This document shows positions 1-11,058 of a stretch of DNA of 64,000 nt, piece by piece; within the stretch, counting starts at the first letter, position 1, and every line of letters begins with the position of its first letter. The notes beneath the pieces are model-generated. The model was not told where the DNA came from, searched no databases, and saw only the letters and a program-made list of their open reading frames with translations. The position numbers and the translations under genes are program-made. This stretch comes from Flaveria trinervia (Eukaryota > Streptophyta > Magnoliopsida > Asterales > Asteraceae). The stretch covers positions 85,804,748 to 85,868,747 of the forward strand of contig CM046447.1 in the NCBI GenBank assembly GCA_025506515.1. Direction: 5' to 3'.

Positions 1-777
1 ATGCAGAAAACAAGACATTAGAGAGATCTAGGTCCAAAGGGGAGTTTGTTGATACATGTATGTTCCTAGATCATGATATAAAATGTAATAGATCTTGTTT
101 ATCTGATTTTGAGGTAATTTGATATGATTAATGAAATGATATTGATTGTTTGTAATTTGTAATGACTAATATTTCATTAATGAGTCGATATTGAATTAGT
201 TAATTAAGATAGTAATTGTGTGAATGGTTACACATAATGTTTATTAATTAATACATTCATACTTAACATAATGAAGTTCTCATGCGAATAGCCCATACGA
301 ATGGACCACACGCATGAATAACTTCACACGATTGACTCAGTCGCATGACAGAACCAGGAGACTGGATCAGTCGTATGATTGACACATAAGATTGGCTCAG
401 TCGCACAACTGAACACTCAGTCGTGCGGATGGATCAACCGCATGGTTCAATCGCACGACTGAATCATGCTTATGGTCCAGTCGCCCGAATGAACAATACT
501 AACCTATAAATACAATCTAATTCGTGAAAAACATAGAGAATTCATTGATTACAATTCCAGACGTACCCTAGCTGTCCAGAAGCCTCCCAATTCGTTCTCC
601 AAGTTCATAGAACACATTAGATCGATTTCCAATCGATTTCTAATGTTAGTTTCAATTCTTTATTGATTCTTCGTGTGTTCTCACTGATTGGATCGCCAAT
701 CAAATAGGATTCTGCACTATTTGATCTGGTTTACACGCTAATCATTAGGTATTTCGTTCAAATACCAGGTCCTAACA
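1..777 (+). mobile_element. 3' end of a plus-strand Ty1-copia retrotransposon (polypurine tract plus 3' LTR)
   Basis: Positions 1-46 match the internal end of the minus-strand copia element further right, including a purine-rich tract at 36-46 (AAAGGGGAGTT), where plus-strand DNA synthesis would start. The LTR follows directly at 47-777 (731 bp), opening TGTTGATAC and closing GGTCCTAACA, so it has short inverted TGTT/AACA ends. It is the reverse complement, with differences, of the LTRs at 10328, 21859 and 35202, so this is another member of the same family. The 5' part lies outside the window, so the target duplication cannot be tested. The bases after the LTR are AGTTT. Confidence 0.88.
295..500. 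repeat. CANTCG/CGANTG dyad array inside the copia LTR
   Basis: Short units with half-sites such as CAGTCG, CAATCG, CATGCG and their complements recur every 15-30 bp (for example cagtcgcatgac, cagtcgcacaactg, caatcgcacgactg). Many halves face each other as imperfect palindromes around two central bases. The same motif type recurs in the other LTRs of this family and in the Ty3-type solo LTR at 53530-55398. Its function is unknown. Confidence 0.7.
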
Positions 778-1764
778 AGTTTTTTTCCAGTCTGCATAAA
801 TCACAATATATTTGTGTATTATTATTATTATTATTATTATTATAACTATATAAATATTTAGTAGTTATATACTTAAGTGTTTAAATAGAAAATACTTAAA
901 TCAAATAGTATTCAGTTATAAAAAATAAATAATAAAGGTATATATTATAATATTAATTTAAAACATTATAAATAAGATAGTATTAAAATAAATTTATATT
1001 AAATAATGTATTAGTTAGGAGAAATTTATTACATATGGGAAAATTAGGAACTATTATTACAAATGTGTCATGTTCACATAGTATGATAAAATAGATAATA
1101 TCATTATTATTATCATCTTTAATATGAAAATATTTGATAATTAAATAGTTAAGTATTTAAATTAGATACTACTTAATTATAAATTTTATTATTATTATTA
1201 TATTATAAAAGTATTAGTACTTATATTGTTAAGTATTCAAATAAGATAACATATATTAATAATTTAAACAATTATAAATAATAAATTATATAACGTAGTG
1301 AATTAAATAATCTCATATTATTAAGTAATGTATTTATAATATGAATTAATTAATGTATTTATCAAATGAAGTTTAATAAATAAGGTGCAAAATAGAAATG
1401 ATTGCATATAATACTTGTATCTAATACTTAATAAGTTGTAATATGTGTCTGGATTTTTTATGAAATTATATTTGTGTCCCAGTTTATGCATTATATTATA
1501 GTATAGATAAGTTTACATTGAACTTTGTCACGGGTGCACCTAGTAAATGCTTCTACGTGTTACATTGAGGTTGTTATATGTGTAAGTCAGCGCTTTGGAG
1601 GTGTGTTCGAAAATAGCTATATAAGAATGTTAAAATGTGTAAAATTCATTTTGACGACTTCTAGACACGAAAAATTACAAAGGAAAAACAATTTTTTTGT
1701 AAAAATATTTTAAAGTAAAAAAATAGAAAATAAAACAAATAAAAAACAAAATAGACACACTAAA
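778..1764. other. AT-rich spacer without recognisable genes
   Basis: Very AT-rich DNA with a short ATT microsatellite near 820-843. The only open frame of note (1525-1713) has no recognisable motif. I see no terminal repeats or RNA gene here. Confidence 0.6.
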
Positions 1765-2565
1765 TTAATAAAAGACTAAAATTTTATTTTCGTTATTTCA
1801 ATCCAATTTTTTTTGCCATTTGAGTCGCTACACTTTATCAAATGTTATCATTTTCATCCACTTCACTATTTCGTTAATATTTCCGTTAAATATGAGGGTT
1901 TTTTAGTATTTTTCAAAACTCTAATTATTCAATTAAAACAAATTAATCAATTAATATTCAGTTACATTTAGAAAAACATATGAAGCGACTAATGAGACCA
2001 AACGCTTCGATTTAAAATATTCGATTAAGTCTAACTCATGTTGTTCGATTGAGATATATATTTGAGATTTAATTAATCTTCATATGTTGTTCTAACATGT
2101 ACATTTATTCGATTAAGGTCTAGTGTGGGATTGAGGTCTGATATTGTCACGCTTATTTGATTGAGATCTGATATTGTTACGTTACGTGACAACAATAGAC
2201 CTCAATCAAACAAAATGTGACAACAATAGATATCAATCGAACAACGGCAAACTTTCGAACAAAACATTAATATCAATTGAAATGTTACGGGAGACCTCAA
2301 TTGAACAATATAATTTAGAGTTAATTGAAACTTTTAAATCGAACGGCCAGTCTCACTAGTCGCTTCATATGTTTTTATGTTTTACTTAAATATCAATTGA
2401 TTATTTATTTTAATTGAATAATTACAGTGTTGAAAAAAACTAAATTACCATTATATTTAACGGAGTTAGTGGAGTGGATGCAAATGTCAACATTTGGTAA
2501 ACTACAATGACTAAAATAACAAAAAGAAAATTGAAATTGAAATATAAAATTCACAAAACGTAAAG
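1765..2565. mobile_element. Fold-back MITE-like element with arms of several hundred bases
   Basis: The block around 1977-2000 (acatatgaagcgactaatgag) returns as its reverse complement at about 2350-2373. The match continues outward: the stretch at 1840-1975 pairs with the complement of 2375-2515 (shared blocks include TCCACT..ACTA, CGTTAAATAT and TAATTATTCAATTAAAA). Inner sequence also pairs across a centre near 2184, where GATATTGTTACGTT meets ACGTGACAACAATA. It therefore reads as one large imperfect hairpin. I could not fix exact ends or a target duplication, so coordinates are approximate. No coding capacity is seen. Confidence 0.62.
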
Positions 2566-2747
2566 AACGAAAATAATATTTTACAGTAAAAAAGGAATTA
2601 CAGGCGTAGAGTGCAGGGACAAGGATCTGACCATAGTTCTGTTGATTGGGAAACTACGCATTTGCCCCCGCAACAAGCGAGCAACTTTGTTTATATCATG
2701 GAGCAATTTCAATTCAATCAAAGAATTTGACCGGAAACTAAAAATAA

Positions 2748-2756
2748 TAATAAGAA
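2748..2756. other. Target-site duplication of the MULE, left copy
   Basis: TAATAAGAA abuts the left terminal inverted repeat and recurs exactly at 9630-9638 beyond the right terminus. Nine bases is the usual size for Mutator-superfamily insertions. Confidence 0.88.
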
Positions 2757-3052
2757 GAATTTTTTTAAAAAGGGGTATTTTTTGAGTTGATGGTGACAAG
2801 GGGTGACAATCTCTGCGAAGTTGCATATAAGGGGTTCCCGCCCCTGGCAGGGGCGGGTTCTTCTTCACGGGTCTGGGTCATGATGGTGATGGTTCACAGG
2901 TGATGGTGACATTTCACTGTTTTATGAGACCACGCCCTTCACATGGGCGGGTTCTCCAAATTTTTTCAACCATCCAATCTACCAACTTAGATCTCATCTA
3001 CGGCTGGCATTAACCAAGAGCTCGCCCTTGGTATGGGCGGTTTCTTTATTCC
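2757..3052. repeat. Left terminal inverted repeat of the MULE, with GGGCG hairpins
   Basis: The first 110 bases pair well with the right end: GATGGTGACAAGGGGTGACAATCTC on the left against GATGGTGACAAGGGATGACAATCTC on the right complement. Three short hairpins follow: cgcccctggcaggggcg near 2840-2856, cgcccttcacatgggcg near 2934-2950 and cgcccttggtatgggcg near 3024-3040. The last matches cgcccttaccaagggcg on the right. Such repeated palindromes could be transposase-binding sites, but that is inference. Confidence 0.8.
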
Positions 3053-3178
3053 CATTTTTCAAAACCTATTTATTCCTTCATCAACCAAAAATTTACTATC
3101 ACATTTCATTCAAATTATTTCTCCAAAATTTCTTAAACCTAATATTTTTAGTGTTTATAGTTCATTTTAGAAATCAAA

Positions 3179-4691
3179 ATGAGCTGGAGAATTACACCAG
3201 GTCCACTAAATAACGATTTTTTATTTTTAAGTGGTCAACGTAGAGCTAATTATTATTTTCGAGATCCAGAAAGCGATGAATGAATTTTACGTGCTAGACG
3301 AGGTGATAAAGCTTTTTGGGATTACATTGATGAAGTGCCTATCCCTGAAAATGTTATGAGATATATAAGGTTGGCTGGTTTTGCGGGTGTGATCGAGTGT
3401 GGTTATCGAAAACTTGATCGTGCTCTTATTTTAGCTTTAATGGAGAGATGGAGGCCAGAGACACACACATTTCATTTACCGGTTGGAGAGACCACAATAA
3501 CCCTTCAAGATGTTCAAGTTTTATGGGGTTTGCCGGTTGAAGGTGATGTTGTTTCTGGCACTGATTATGCTATGAGTGCATCCGAAATTATTATAAGGTT
3601 TGAGTATTTAACCGGTTGTACACTCGCTACAAGCGCTGTAAGTGGTTATAAGTTAAACCTAAGGTTATTTTAAATGAAATAAAAAACCATTTTCTGATAA
3701 TGCCATTGATTTTCAGTGTATTCGACGAGCTAGATTAATTTTATTTTTTATGATTGGTGCCACTTTATTCCTGATACTTCTAGCAACTAGGTGCACGTAA
3801 ATTATTAAGTCATATTGAAAACTTAAATAACTGTGGTAGACTTAGTTGGGGAAGTGCAGTTTTAGCATTTTTGTATAGACAGTTATGTAAGACAACGAGT
3901 GTCACAAATCGAGAAGTTAGTGGATCTTTATTCTTGATGCAATTATGGGCATGGGAAAGATTACCTACTATGTATCCCAAGAATACGATATTTATTGATT
4001 TCAGTTTACCATATGGTGCACGGTATGTTAAAAAAACTTATGTATTAACTATTTATCTGTAATCTTATTTTTCTAGTTAACCTGGTATATTTAAAAACTT
4101 GATTACAGATGGGATGGTGAACTTAGTTATGTAAACACCACTCCGCACTGTTTGAGTGCGTATCGATCTCAGTTGCATTCATTAAGCGAGGTCATGGTAT
4201 TAATATTAATCTGATATTTTTGTATATATTAACATTTTATAAACATATTAATTCATATTTTTATATTAGTTTATATCTGCACAAGTGGACATCAAAGCTG
4301 TAGAAGTGACACATACCTTATATGTTGGGAAGTTGTTGAGCCTCACATTCCAAGTAGGGTTTTAAGACAGTTTGGAATATTTCAACCAATCCCTACAAGT
4401 GTGTTACTAACCTGGGAGCAACATACAAATCTACATTCGACTGCTTGTAAAGGTGGTAGAAATAAAAACTGGTTACAACATCATAATATCTTTGTTCAAG
4501 CATGGGCGTCTCAGCTTAATTCAGTTGCTAATGAAGCGTATACTGATTCGCCAATTGCTTCCGAAGCATACATGAGGTGGTATCTAGAGCGTACTGTTGT
4601 GTATACAACAAACCCGGCTCATCAAAACACGAACCCTCTTGCTTCCAAAATGATGGACAAAGATTGAGAATGATGGTATTATTATTAATAA

Positions 4692-4737
<46 letters not shown>

Positions 4738-5337
4738 TTAAATTAATCTTTCATAATGTTATTTATAGATGGATGGGATGAGTCAGTTTTATCAAAGACC
4801 AGGGGATGAAAGGGGGAGGAATATGGAGAGCTATTATATGGATTTGGCACATGCAAACCATATAAGTTATCTACCAACGCATGTGACACAGAATAATGAT
4901 GATACTCAACTTCCTCCTGTCCCACAATGTTTACCCAGAAGGGGTAGAGGACGAGGGCGGGTTGGTAGACAGGTTGCTGATGATAATGTTGTTGTGCAAC
5001 AGAATATGACAGGACAAAGGGATTTCACGGAACAACAACTTGACTCCCCCTTTTTTAGCCAAATGGGCAACTAAGATTTTTTTATGGTGGTACCTCAAGT
5101 ACTCAGTTTCCACATTTTAGTCAAATGGGGACCCAGAATTTCGAAGAAGGAAGGCCGTCAAATCCTTATCAAAGCCCTGATAATAGTTATCAACAATCAT
5201 TTCATCATTCTTCCCCATTACCTTGTTACCCTCAATTTCAAGATACAGCTCAATCAGTTGACCGGTCTTTTAATCCATCTCCTTGCCTGTTCGACTTAAA
5301 TGATGAAGCAACAAACGATAATGATGACACTCGTTAG
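3179..5337 (+). pseudogene. Plant mobile domain (PMD, MAIN-like) protein gene carried by the MULE
   Basis: The frame opens at ATG 3179 (MSWRITPGP), meets an in-frame TGA at 3281 (likely a former Trp codon) and continues to 3673. It has typical mobile-domain blocks: FWDYIDEVP, YIRLAGFAGVIE, ALMERWRPETHTFHLP and TITLQDVQVLWGLPVEG. Later exon-like blocks carry LILFFMIGATLF, RLSWGSAVLAFLYRQL and LMQLWAWERLP (about 3722-4022), WDGELSYVNT (near 4110), and RVLRQFGIFQPIP..NWLQHHN (4350-4667). The tail (4769-5337) is low-complexity, with an RGRGRGR stretch. Family members are nuclear and linked to meristem maintenance and silencing, or ride on transposons. Frameshifts near 3780 and 5075 plus the TGA argue for a pseudogene; introns are probable near 3670-3720, 4025-4108, 4200-4270 and 4668-4768. 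Confidence 0.82.
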
Positions 5338-5531
5338 ATATTATTTCTTTTATATTTTTAGTGATGTATTTTACCTTTTTAATTATGTAATTTTTAATAC
5401 TTTATCTATTAATATATATACAATTTTATTATAGAATACGACTTAAGCTACAATATTATTAGAATAAGCATCCAAAACGAACAAGTAGTACAATAATAGT
5501 AACAAGTAAAGCGGTAATACAACAAAAAATG

Positions 5532-6592
5532 TCACTTGCGGGTCTTGCGTTTGACTATCTTTTCTGTGAACCATTGAGGGTGACTATATGTAAAACGATA
5601 CTGATAAAACTCTTTTGCCATATAGCGCCGATATTGCACAAGTGTCTTTAAAATCTCCCCCATAGTTAAAGTTTTTCCTTGAACTAGCTTTTCCATTAAC
5701 ATACAAATAAAAATCCCTGAATCACCACCAAGGTCACCCCCACCCTTAGGCAAGTACTCCTCAGTAGTTGTGAAAGACATATGATCCCTTTTATCAAGAT
5801 GAATAAACGGTCCAGTATAATTTCTTTTCTAGTAACCAATCTATTCTATCAGACAGTAAAAATTACATGAAATAAAATCTAAAATAGGAAGAACTAACTC
5901 ATGATATAGTTCACGATATAAGTTATTTGACCAATACTGAAGGATCTCCATTGTATGCAAATTGATTCGGATAAGTAACCAATCTTCTACTGCTTTTATA
6001 AGAATTGGAATATAAACATATTGCACGTCTCAAAATGGAGGGTACAACTCATCAGTTCCGTTGGCATATTTGACAGACTTGACATCTTCCCACACACATA
6101 ATTCATCCCGAAACTGAGGTGGTAAAATTGTCCAATTCAACCCTGATGGTCCAAATTTCGCAAGCTTTTCACGTCTCATCCGCATCATACGTTTTACCCA
6201 ACCTTCTATATGTTGTGATATAAAATATTATCATCTAATAAATATTATAAAACTAATTTATTTAACTGAAAAATATATAATATTTTTACCAATGGAGAAA
6301 GACGACCGTCGCGTTCGTGCCCTAATAAAACACCCCAAAAATCCTTCCCAAGCCAGTAACCACCAAATAGAACTGAAACATAATATGGCACATCCCCATT
6401 GTTGTAGAAGTCAATAGCATCTTTTGACCAGTTTTTAGATTCTTCTTCATCTGCAACTAAAAATGGTATATGTATCGGGTTGTTTTCTGGCGAAGACGAT
6501 TCATGTTGCTTCTTAGGCCGTCTCAATCTTTGTAGAATTGAACTCGTCAATCGGAGTTCATGAACTGGTTCTTTACCGGGGCGGTGTGCCAT
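5532..6592 (-). pseudogene. Ulp1-like (C48 cysteine protease fold) gene carried by the MULE
   Basis: Read on the minus strand, the N-terminal exon (6592-6290) ends in a block with DAIDFYNNGDVPYYVSVLFGG. After a probable intron (6209-6290) come WVKRMMRMRR, WTILPPQFRDELCVWEDV, an in-frame TGA near 6028, then VYIPILIKAVEDWLLIRINL (6020-5940). The last exon (5780-5532) holds GGDSGIFICMLMEKLVQGK. These are the landmarks of Ulp1/SENP-like domains, which cleave ubiquitin-like modifiers. The usual catalytic His before Trp reads Asp (DW), the Asp of the YDS-type block reads Trp (QYWS), and the nucleophile block GDCG reads GDSG. If the alignment is right, all three catalytic residues are lost. The gene lies tail-to-tail with the PMD gene. 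Confidence 0.68.
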
Positions 6593-6789
6593 TTTTATGG
6601 TTTATGTAGTGATTTTTTGGAAGTGTGGTGGTGTTTGAAATGTGATGATTTATGATGATAAGGTTGGTGGTATTTATAGGAGTTTTTGGAATAAATTAAT
6701 ATTTATATTTTATAATATAAAACTAATATTATAATATTATACAATAATAACTAGTACACATCAAATAGAATTATGATACAACAATCTCC

Positions 6790-9327
6790 TCATGAATATG
6801 AGTTTGGACAAGTGTTCATGTTATAACTTGTTTGTCTACATATTGAACATCTACGTATGACAGGTGCATCTGGATGATGAACATCCATCTCGTTGTGTAT
6901 CCTTCTTATGCGTCTCCTACCTTGTGACGTGGTGATTTTTGAGGGATCACCTCTTATCTTCCAACCGGGTTCTTCCAATAATCAATGTGACTTAGCAGGT
7001 AAAAATGTCCGTTATACTGTTCTTGATAAACAATAGTACTATAGACCTAATGAACAATGTTATGAGGTGATTCACCTCTATGGCGGCAAACTGCAATTGC
7101 ATGTGAGCATGGAAATCTTTGCATCTGCCATTGCCACACGTGCAAGTTCTGTTTTTGTATTCCACGGTATAATCATTTCCACCAGCTTCATTTGTTTGTA
7201 TCTTTGACAGAACTCTATACCTCGCCTCTCTATAATCAAACTCTGTTATAATATGCTCTTGCGAGTTAATATCACGTGTGTTAAATAAACGCCATATGCG
7301 AGGGGGTACACGGTGTTACAGTTGGCTGCGATGTCAGTGTGCTTTCTGAACTGTTCGACTGTTTTCTCGAACGTACAATTAATAATAGCTTTTATTGGCA
7401 TAAGCCTGACACCTCGTAGCGTATTATTGAAGCATCTGAAATGTTCGTCGTCAGGTTACCCCACCGACGATGATTTTTATCATGTAGAAGCGTCCATTTA
7501 CTCTCTTTAATAGTTTTTAAATATTCCCACGCTTCTAGATTGATGCTTGTCATTTGACTTACACAGTAGTTATACTTCCTTTGTTGGGTGGTGCTTCCGA
7601 TAGACCAACATAGCCTTTTTAAGCTAGAAACCTTGAACTTTTGCATGAGGTTACTTCGAACATGTCGGAGACAAAATTGATGCACAACATTATTTTTCCA
7701 CTCTTCAAGAGTATTCATTGCACGAATAATTCCTTTGTGCCTATCGGAAATAACACATAACTTTTTTCCCAAACCAATATAATTATGGTGAACTGCAATG
7801 TGTGACCAGAATTGGTGAAAAAACCAACTCCAACTTTCTACCGTCTCTTCGTCTACAATTGCATAAGCTATCGGCATTACGTAGTTGTTTGCATTTTTTG
7901 CAACTGCAATTAACATTTTACCACGGTAAGAACCTTTCAATAAAGTACCGTCAACAGATATCACGGGCTGACAATAGCTGAACGCTTTAATTATTGGACC
8001 GAATGCCCAAAACACATATTTAAATGTGTAATAACCAGATGTACCGGTCGGATGATGTAACCATTTCACGATAACATGGTTCTTCTCTTGTAATGCGTTG
8101 ATGTACGTAGGTAATTCCTCAAAATTACTGTCCCAACTACCATAAATATTCTTAATAGCAGCTTTTCTAGCTCACCAGGCTTTATTATATGAAACATCAA
8201 CATTTAACGTGTCTTTCAAATGCGCTTGAATTTGCTTGATGGGAAAAGCAATATCTTGACGAATAAAATGGATGATACGGGTAACAATATCTCTGCATTT
8301 GAAACTTCTATTGTTGTTACCAACAACAGTACCAAAGCAGTTGTGTGAATTCACCCTTCTTGAAATTCTCCACATGTGATGATCATGGTTCTTGGAAGCA
8401 TAAACATACCATGAACATGAAGGACCACTATGAAGATTATTGTTGTAATTAGGGCTGGTGCTGTAGCACTTTGCTCACCATCTTGTACGTTTACTTTCAA
8501 CTACAACAGCCTCTTTGTTACGTGCAAGGTTCCATAACCGCACTGCATACATCACTTCATCTTTTGATTTAAAATACATTCCAACACGATTTCTTTTGAC
8601 TCTTCATTCCATATATCCATATGGTCTTCATTGTCAAAATCAGCAGCTTCATAATCTCTTAACTCCTGAGGATCTTCAGAATAGTTCACCTCTCCGTAAG
8701 ATCCTAGATTAACACCAGAATTATAATTGTTTGAAACTCCATAAGTGTTGTTATCATCATCACTGGATTCTTCTTGTGATGGAATGAGTTCAGTATCTTC
8801 ACTGCTGTCTGAACGACCATCATCCGACTTATCAAAACCTCCATTATCATCATCGACTTGATGATGAGAATTGGTTGACGGACCGGCTTGATAATCATGC
8901 GATCTTACATTGCCTTGATGATAAGAATTTGACGGATCGGGGGTGCTTGAGATACAGAGAAACCGCGTACGAGATCCATATAATTGGATTGTTTTACAGA
9001 CAATTTTGGCTCAATGATAACATAAACATTTGCTCGAAAATTTTCAACATTTTCGCCCAAATAATACAAAACATCTAGACTTGAGTCATTGCAAATTTCA
9101 GAACTTTGAGAGAAACCAGCATATGAGTAATATAATTTTAATTTCAAATTATAATACTCTTTTTGAACCTGAAGATGATTATAAATCAAATATACAAACT
9201 CTTCGTATGAAACTCTATTACGAAGAATAATAGTTGAACTTCTAGTAGAAACATCACATATGATATTTCCATTTTCGAATAAAATATCTTCACCCCAATA
9301 TATTTGTAGAAAATAAGGCCGAGACAT
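6790..9327 (-). pseudogene. MURA-type Mutator transposase, frameshifted
   Basis: Minus-strand order: a PB1-like N-terminal region (9327-8905, starts MSRPYFLQIYWG); an Asp/Glu/Ser-rich linker (8900-8630); a MuDR DNA-binding region (about 8600-8170; MYFKSKDEVMYAVRLWN, broken by a TGA near 8480). The DDE catalytic region follows (8069-7392), with VISVDGTLLKGSYRGKMLIA, CVISDRHKGI and HQFCLRHVRSN. A SWIM zinc finger (about 7160-7075) is split between two frames, with CTCGNGRCKDF in one and PCSHAIAVCRHRG in the next. A C-terminal zinc-knuckle-like tail (6978-6790) has CSICRQTSYNMNTCP, with Asn where His is expected. The enzyme would cut and paste the MULE by its inverted repeats. Several frame breaks make this copy non-functional as read. 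Confidence 0.88.
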
Positions 9328-9424
9328 GATATTGATTTGTTTTTTAAAAGTGTGAATCGAATGCGTATTTGATTTAATTCGGTTGCGTTATAAATAGTCA
9401 GTGAGTAGGTTAAATGTGTGGTGG

Positions 9425-9629
9425 AGATTGATTTGAGAACGCCCTTACCAAGGGCGAGTTCTTCATATAAAGTGGTCAACTAGCACGTCACAGTATCATG
9501 TCACATCGTACCCACAACATCTCTCACAAAACGCCCCTACCAGGGGCGGGATCCCTTAAATTCCAAAACGGTCGAGATTGTCATCCCTTGTCACCATCAC
9601 TTAAAAAAAACCCTTTTTAAAAAAAATTC
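9425..9629. repeat. Right terminal inverted repeat of the MULE
   Basis: The complement of the left terminus, ending at C9629 just before the second TAATAAGAA. It keeps two GGGCG hairpins (cgcccttaccaagggcg near 9435 and cgcccctaccaggggcg near 9532), matching two of the three on the left. The right arm lies directly upstream of the transposase start at 9327, so it probably also contains its promoter. Confidence 0.8.
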
Positions 9630-9638
9630 TAATAAGAA

Positions 9639-10322
9639 AGGTCAATTTGCGTCACATGACCCAAGCAGATGCTGCCACATGGTATTAGAAATTTATCTTT
9701 CTCAAACTAATATATGTCTTCATTCTCGTAAGCTTTCTCAGCATACTTTTTTATTTTATACAAAAAGTGTCTCAGCCTAAATTCGAAATATTGGAGTCTT
9801 TAATCTTAATTGTTTAAACTTATGTAATTGTTAAAAAAATTTATTGGATTTTAATAATTTTAACTTTTATTTATTGAATGAGATTAATTCAACTTAAAAA
9901 TTTTACATACACCGCCAACTTTGAGCTCATTTTGACATCATCTTTATCACACCTTGGCTAAAACGAAAATACTTAGAGTTATGAAATTGAATCATAACAC
10001 AAGAATAAAAAGTACTAAAAAAATTAATTATTAAAACCGAAAAGTTTAATACATCCAATTCTAATAGAAAATAAACTTAACAAGTAAATAAGTCTTCTTT
10101 TTATTTAAAATCTAACTAGTTCCAACTAAAGCTTAACCTTGAAATCTAGCTTGAACAAAGCAGCTAACTTAGTTTTCACTATCTGAAAACATGCTAAAAT
10201 ATGTCATCGCTTGTGTTAGTTGTTTGAGGGACAAATCAATGAGTTAAAAGACATATATATACGGTTGGAGAGATAAGACTATGAATTTATTTAAAAAAGG
10301 AATCATCAAAAACAGATAGAGA
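9639..10322. other. AT-rich flanking DNA, no gene seen
   Basis: No coding motif or terminal repeat is visible. The last part (from 10207) is repeated word for word at 21737-21853, just left of the second copia copy. That makes it the key piece of single-locus host flank showing that the two copia copies are the same insertion. Confidence 0.6.
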
Positions 10323-10327
10323 GATAT
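10323..10327. other. Target-site duplication (GATAT) at the left edge of copia copy A
   Basis: GATAT immediately precedes the LTR at 10328. It recurs at 21854-21858 before copy B and at 35892-35896 after the right LTR of copy B. The same five bases on all three edges fit one insertion represented twice. Confidence 0.85.
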
Positions 10328-11033
10328 TGTTAGGACCTGGTATTTGACCGAAATACCTAGAGATTAACGTGTAAACCAGATCAAATAGTGCGGAATCCTA
10401 TTTGATTGGCGATCCAATCAGTGAGAACACACGAAGAATCAATCAAGAATTGAAACTAACGTTAGAAATCGATTGGGAATCGATCTAATGTGTCTATGAA
10501 CTTGGAGAACGAATTAGGAGGTTTCTGGACGGCTAGGGTACGTCTGGAATCGTTATTAATCGAGAGTCTACGTTTTTCACGAATTGAGTTGTATTTATAG
10601 GTTGGTTTATCCAATCGTGCGACTGAACCATTAGTATGGTTCAGTCGTGCGATTGAACCATGCGGTTGATTCATTCGTACGACTGAGTGTTCAGTCGTGC
10701 GACTGAGCCAATCTTATGTTACAATCGTACGACTGATCCAGTCTCCTGGTTCAGTCGTGCGACTGAATCAATCGTGTGAAGTTATTCATGCGTATGGTTC
10801 ATTCGCATGAGCCATTCGCATGAGAACTTCATTATGTTAAGTTTGAATGTATTAATTAATAAACATATCTGTAATCATTCAAGCAATCATAACCTAATTA
10901 ACCAATTCAATGTCGACTCATTATGAAACATTAAACATTTTAACTAACAAACAATCAATATCATTTCACCAATCATACCAAACAAGATCTATTACATCAC
11001 ATATCATGATCTAGGGACATACATGTATCAACA
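10328..11033 (-). repeat. Copia LTR (3' LTR of copy A)
   Basis: 706 bp, starting TGTTAGGACC and ending GTATCAACA on the plus strand. By eye it equals the LTR at 21859-22564. It holds the dyad array at about 10610-10830, with units such as ttcagtcgtgcgactga. The element reads on the minus strand, so LTR transcription would run leftward. Confidence 0.9.
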
Positions 11034-11047
11034 AACTCCTCCTTGGA
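11034..11047 (-). other. Polypurine tract of copia copy A
   Basis: The plus strand reads aactcctccttgga, so the element strand has a purine run (AAGGAGGAGTT) directly before its 3' LTR. This is the expected primer position for plus-strand synthesis. Confidence 0.75.
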
Positions 11048-11058
11048 CCTAGATCTCT

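Larger units (their letters stand above)
2757..9629. mobile_element. Mutator-like transposable element (MULE) carrying PMD, Ulp1-like and MURA modules
   Basis: Left terminus GAATTTTTTTAAAAAGGGG and the complement of the right terminus GAATTTTTTTTAAAAAGGG match, and a perfect 9-bp direct repeat flanks them. The 6.87-kb unit holds three decayed coding regions: a plant mobile domain gene on the plus strand (3179-5337), an Ulp1-like protease-fold gene on the minus strand (5532-6592) and a MURA-type transposase on the minus strand (6790-9327). Ulp1-like genes in plant MULEs (Kaonashi type) and mobile-domain genes in MULEs are each known. Both together with a transposase inside demonstrable ends is the notable point. 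Stops and frameshifts in all three modules suggest it is no longer autonomous. Confidence 0.88.

Noticed and set aside
10462..10674. Open frames over the LTR dyad arrays (also 21993-22205, 35313-35549, 54495-54728)
   Set aside because: They are open because the short repeat lacks stop codons in some frames; they sit in LTRs and differ between copies.
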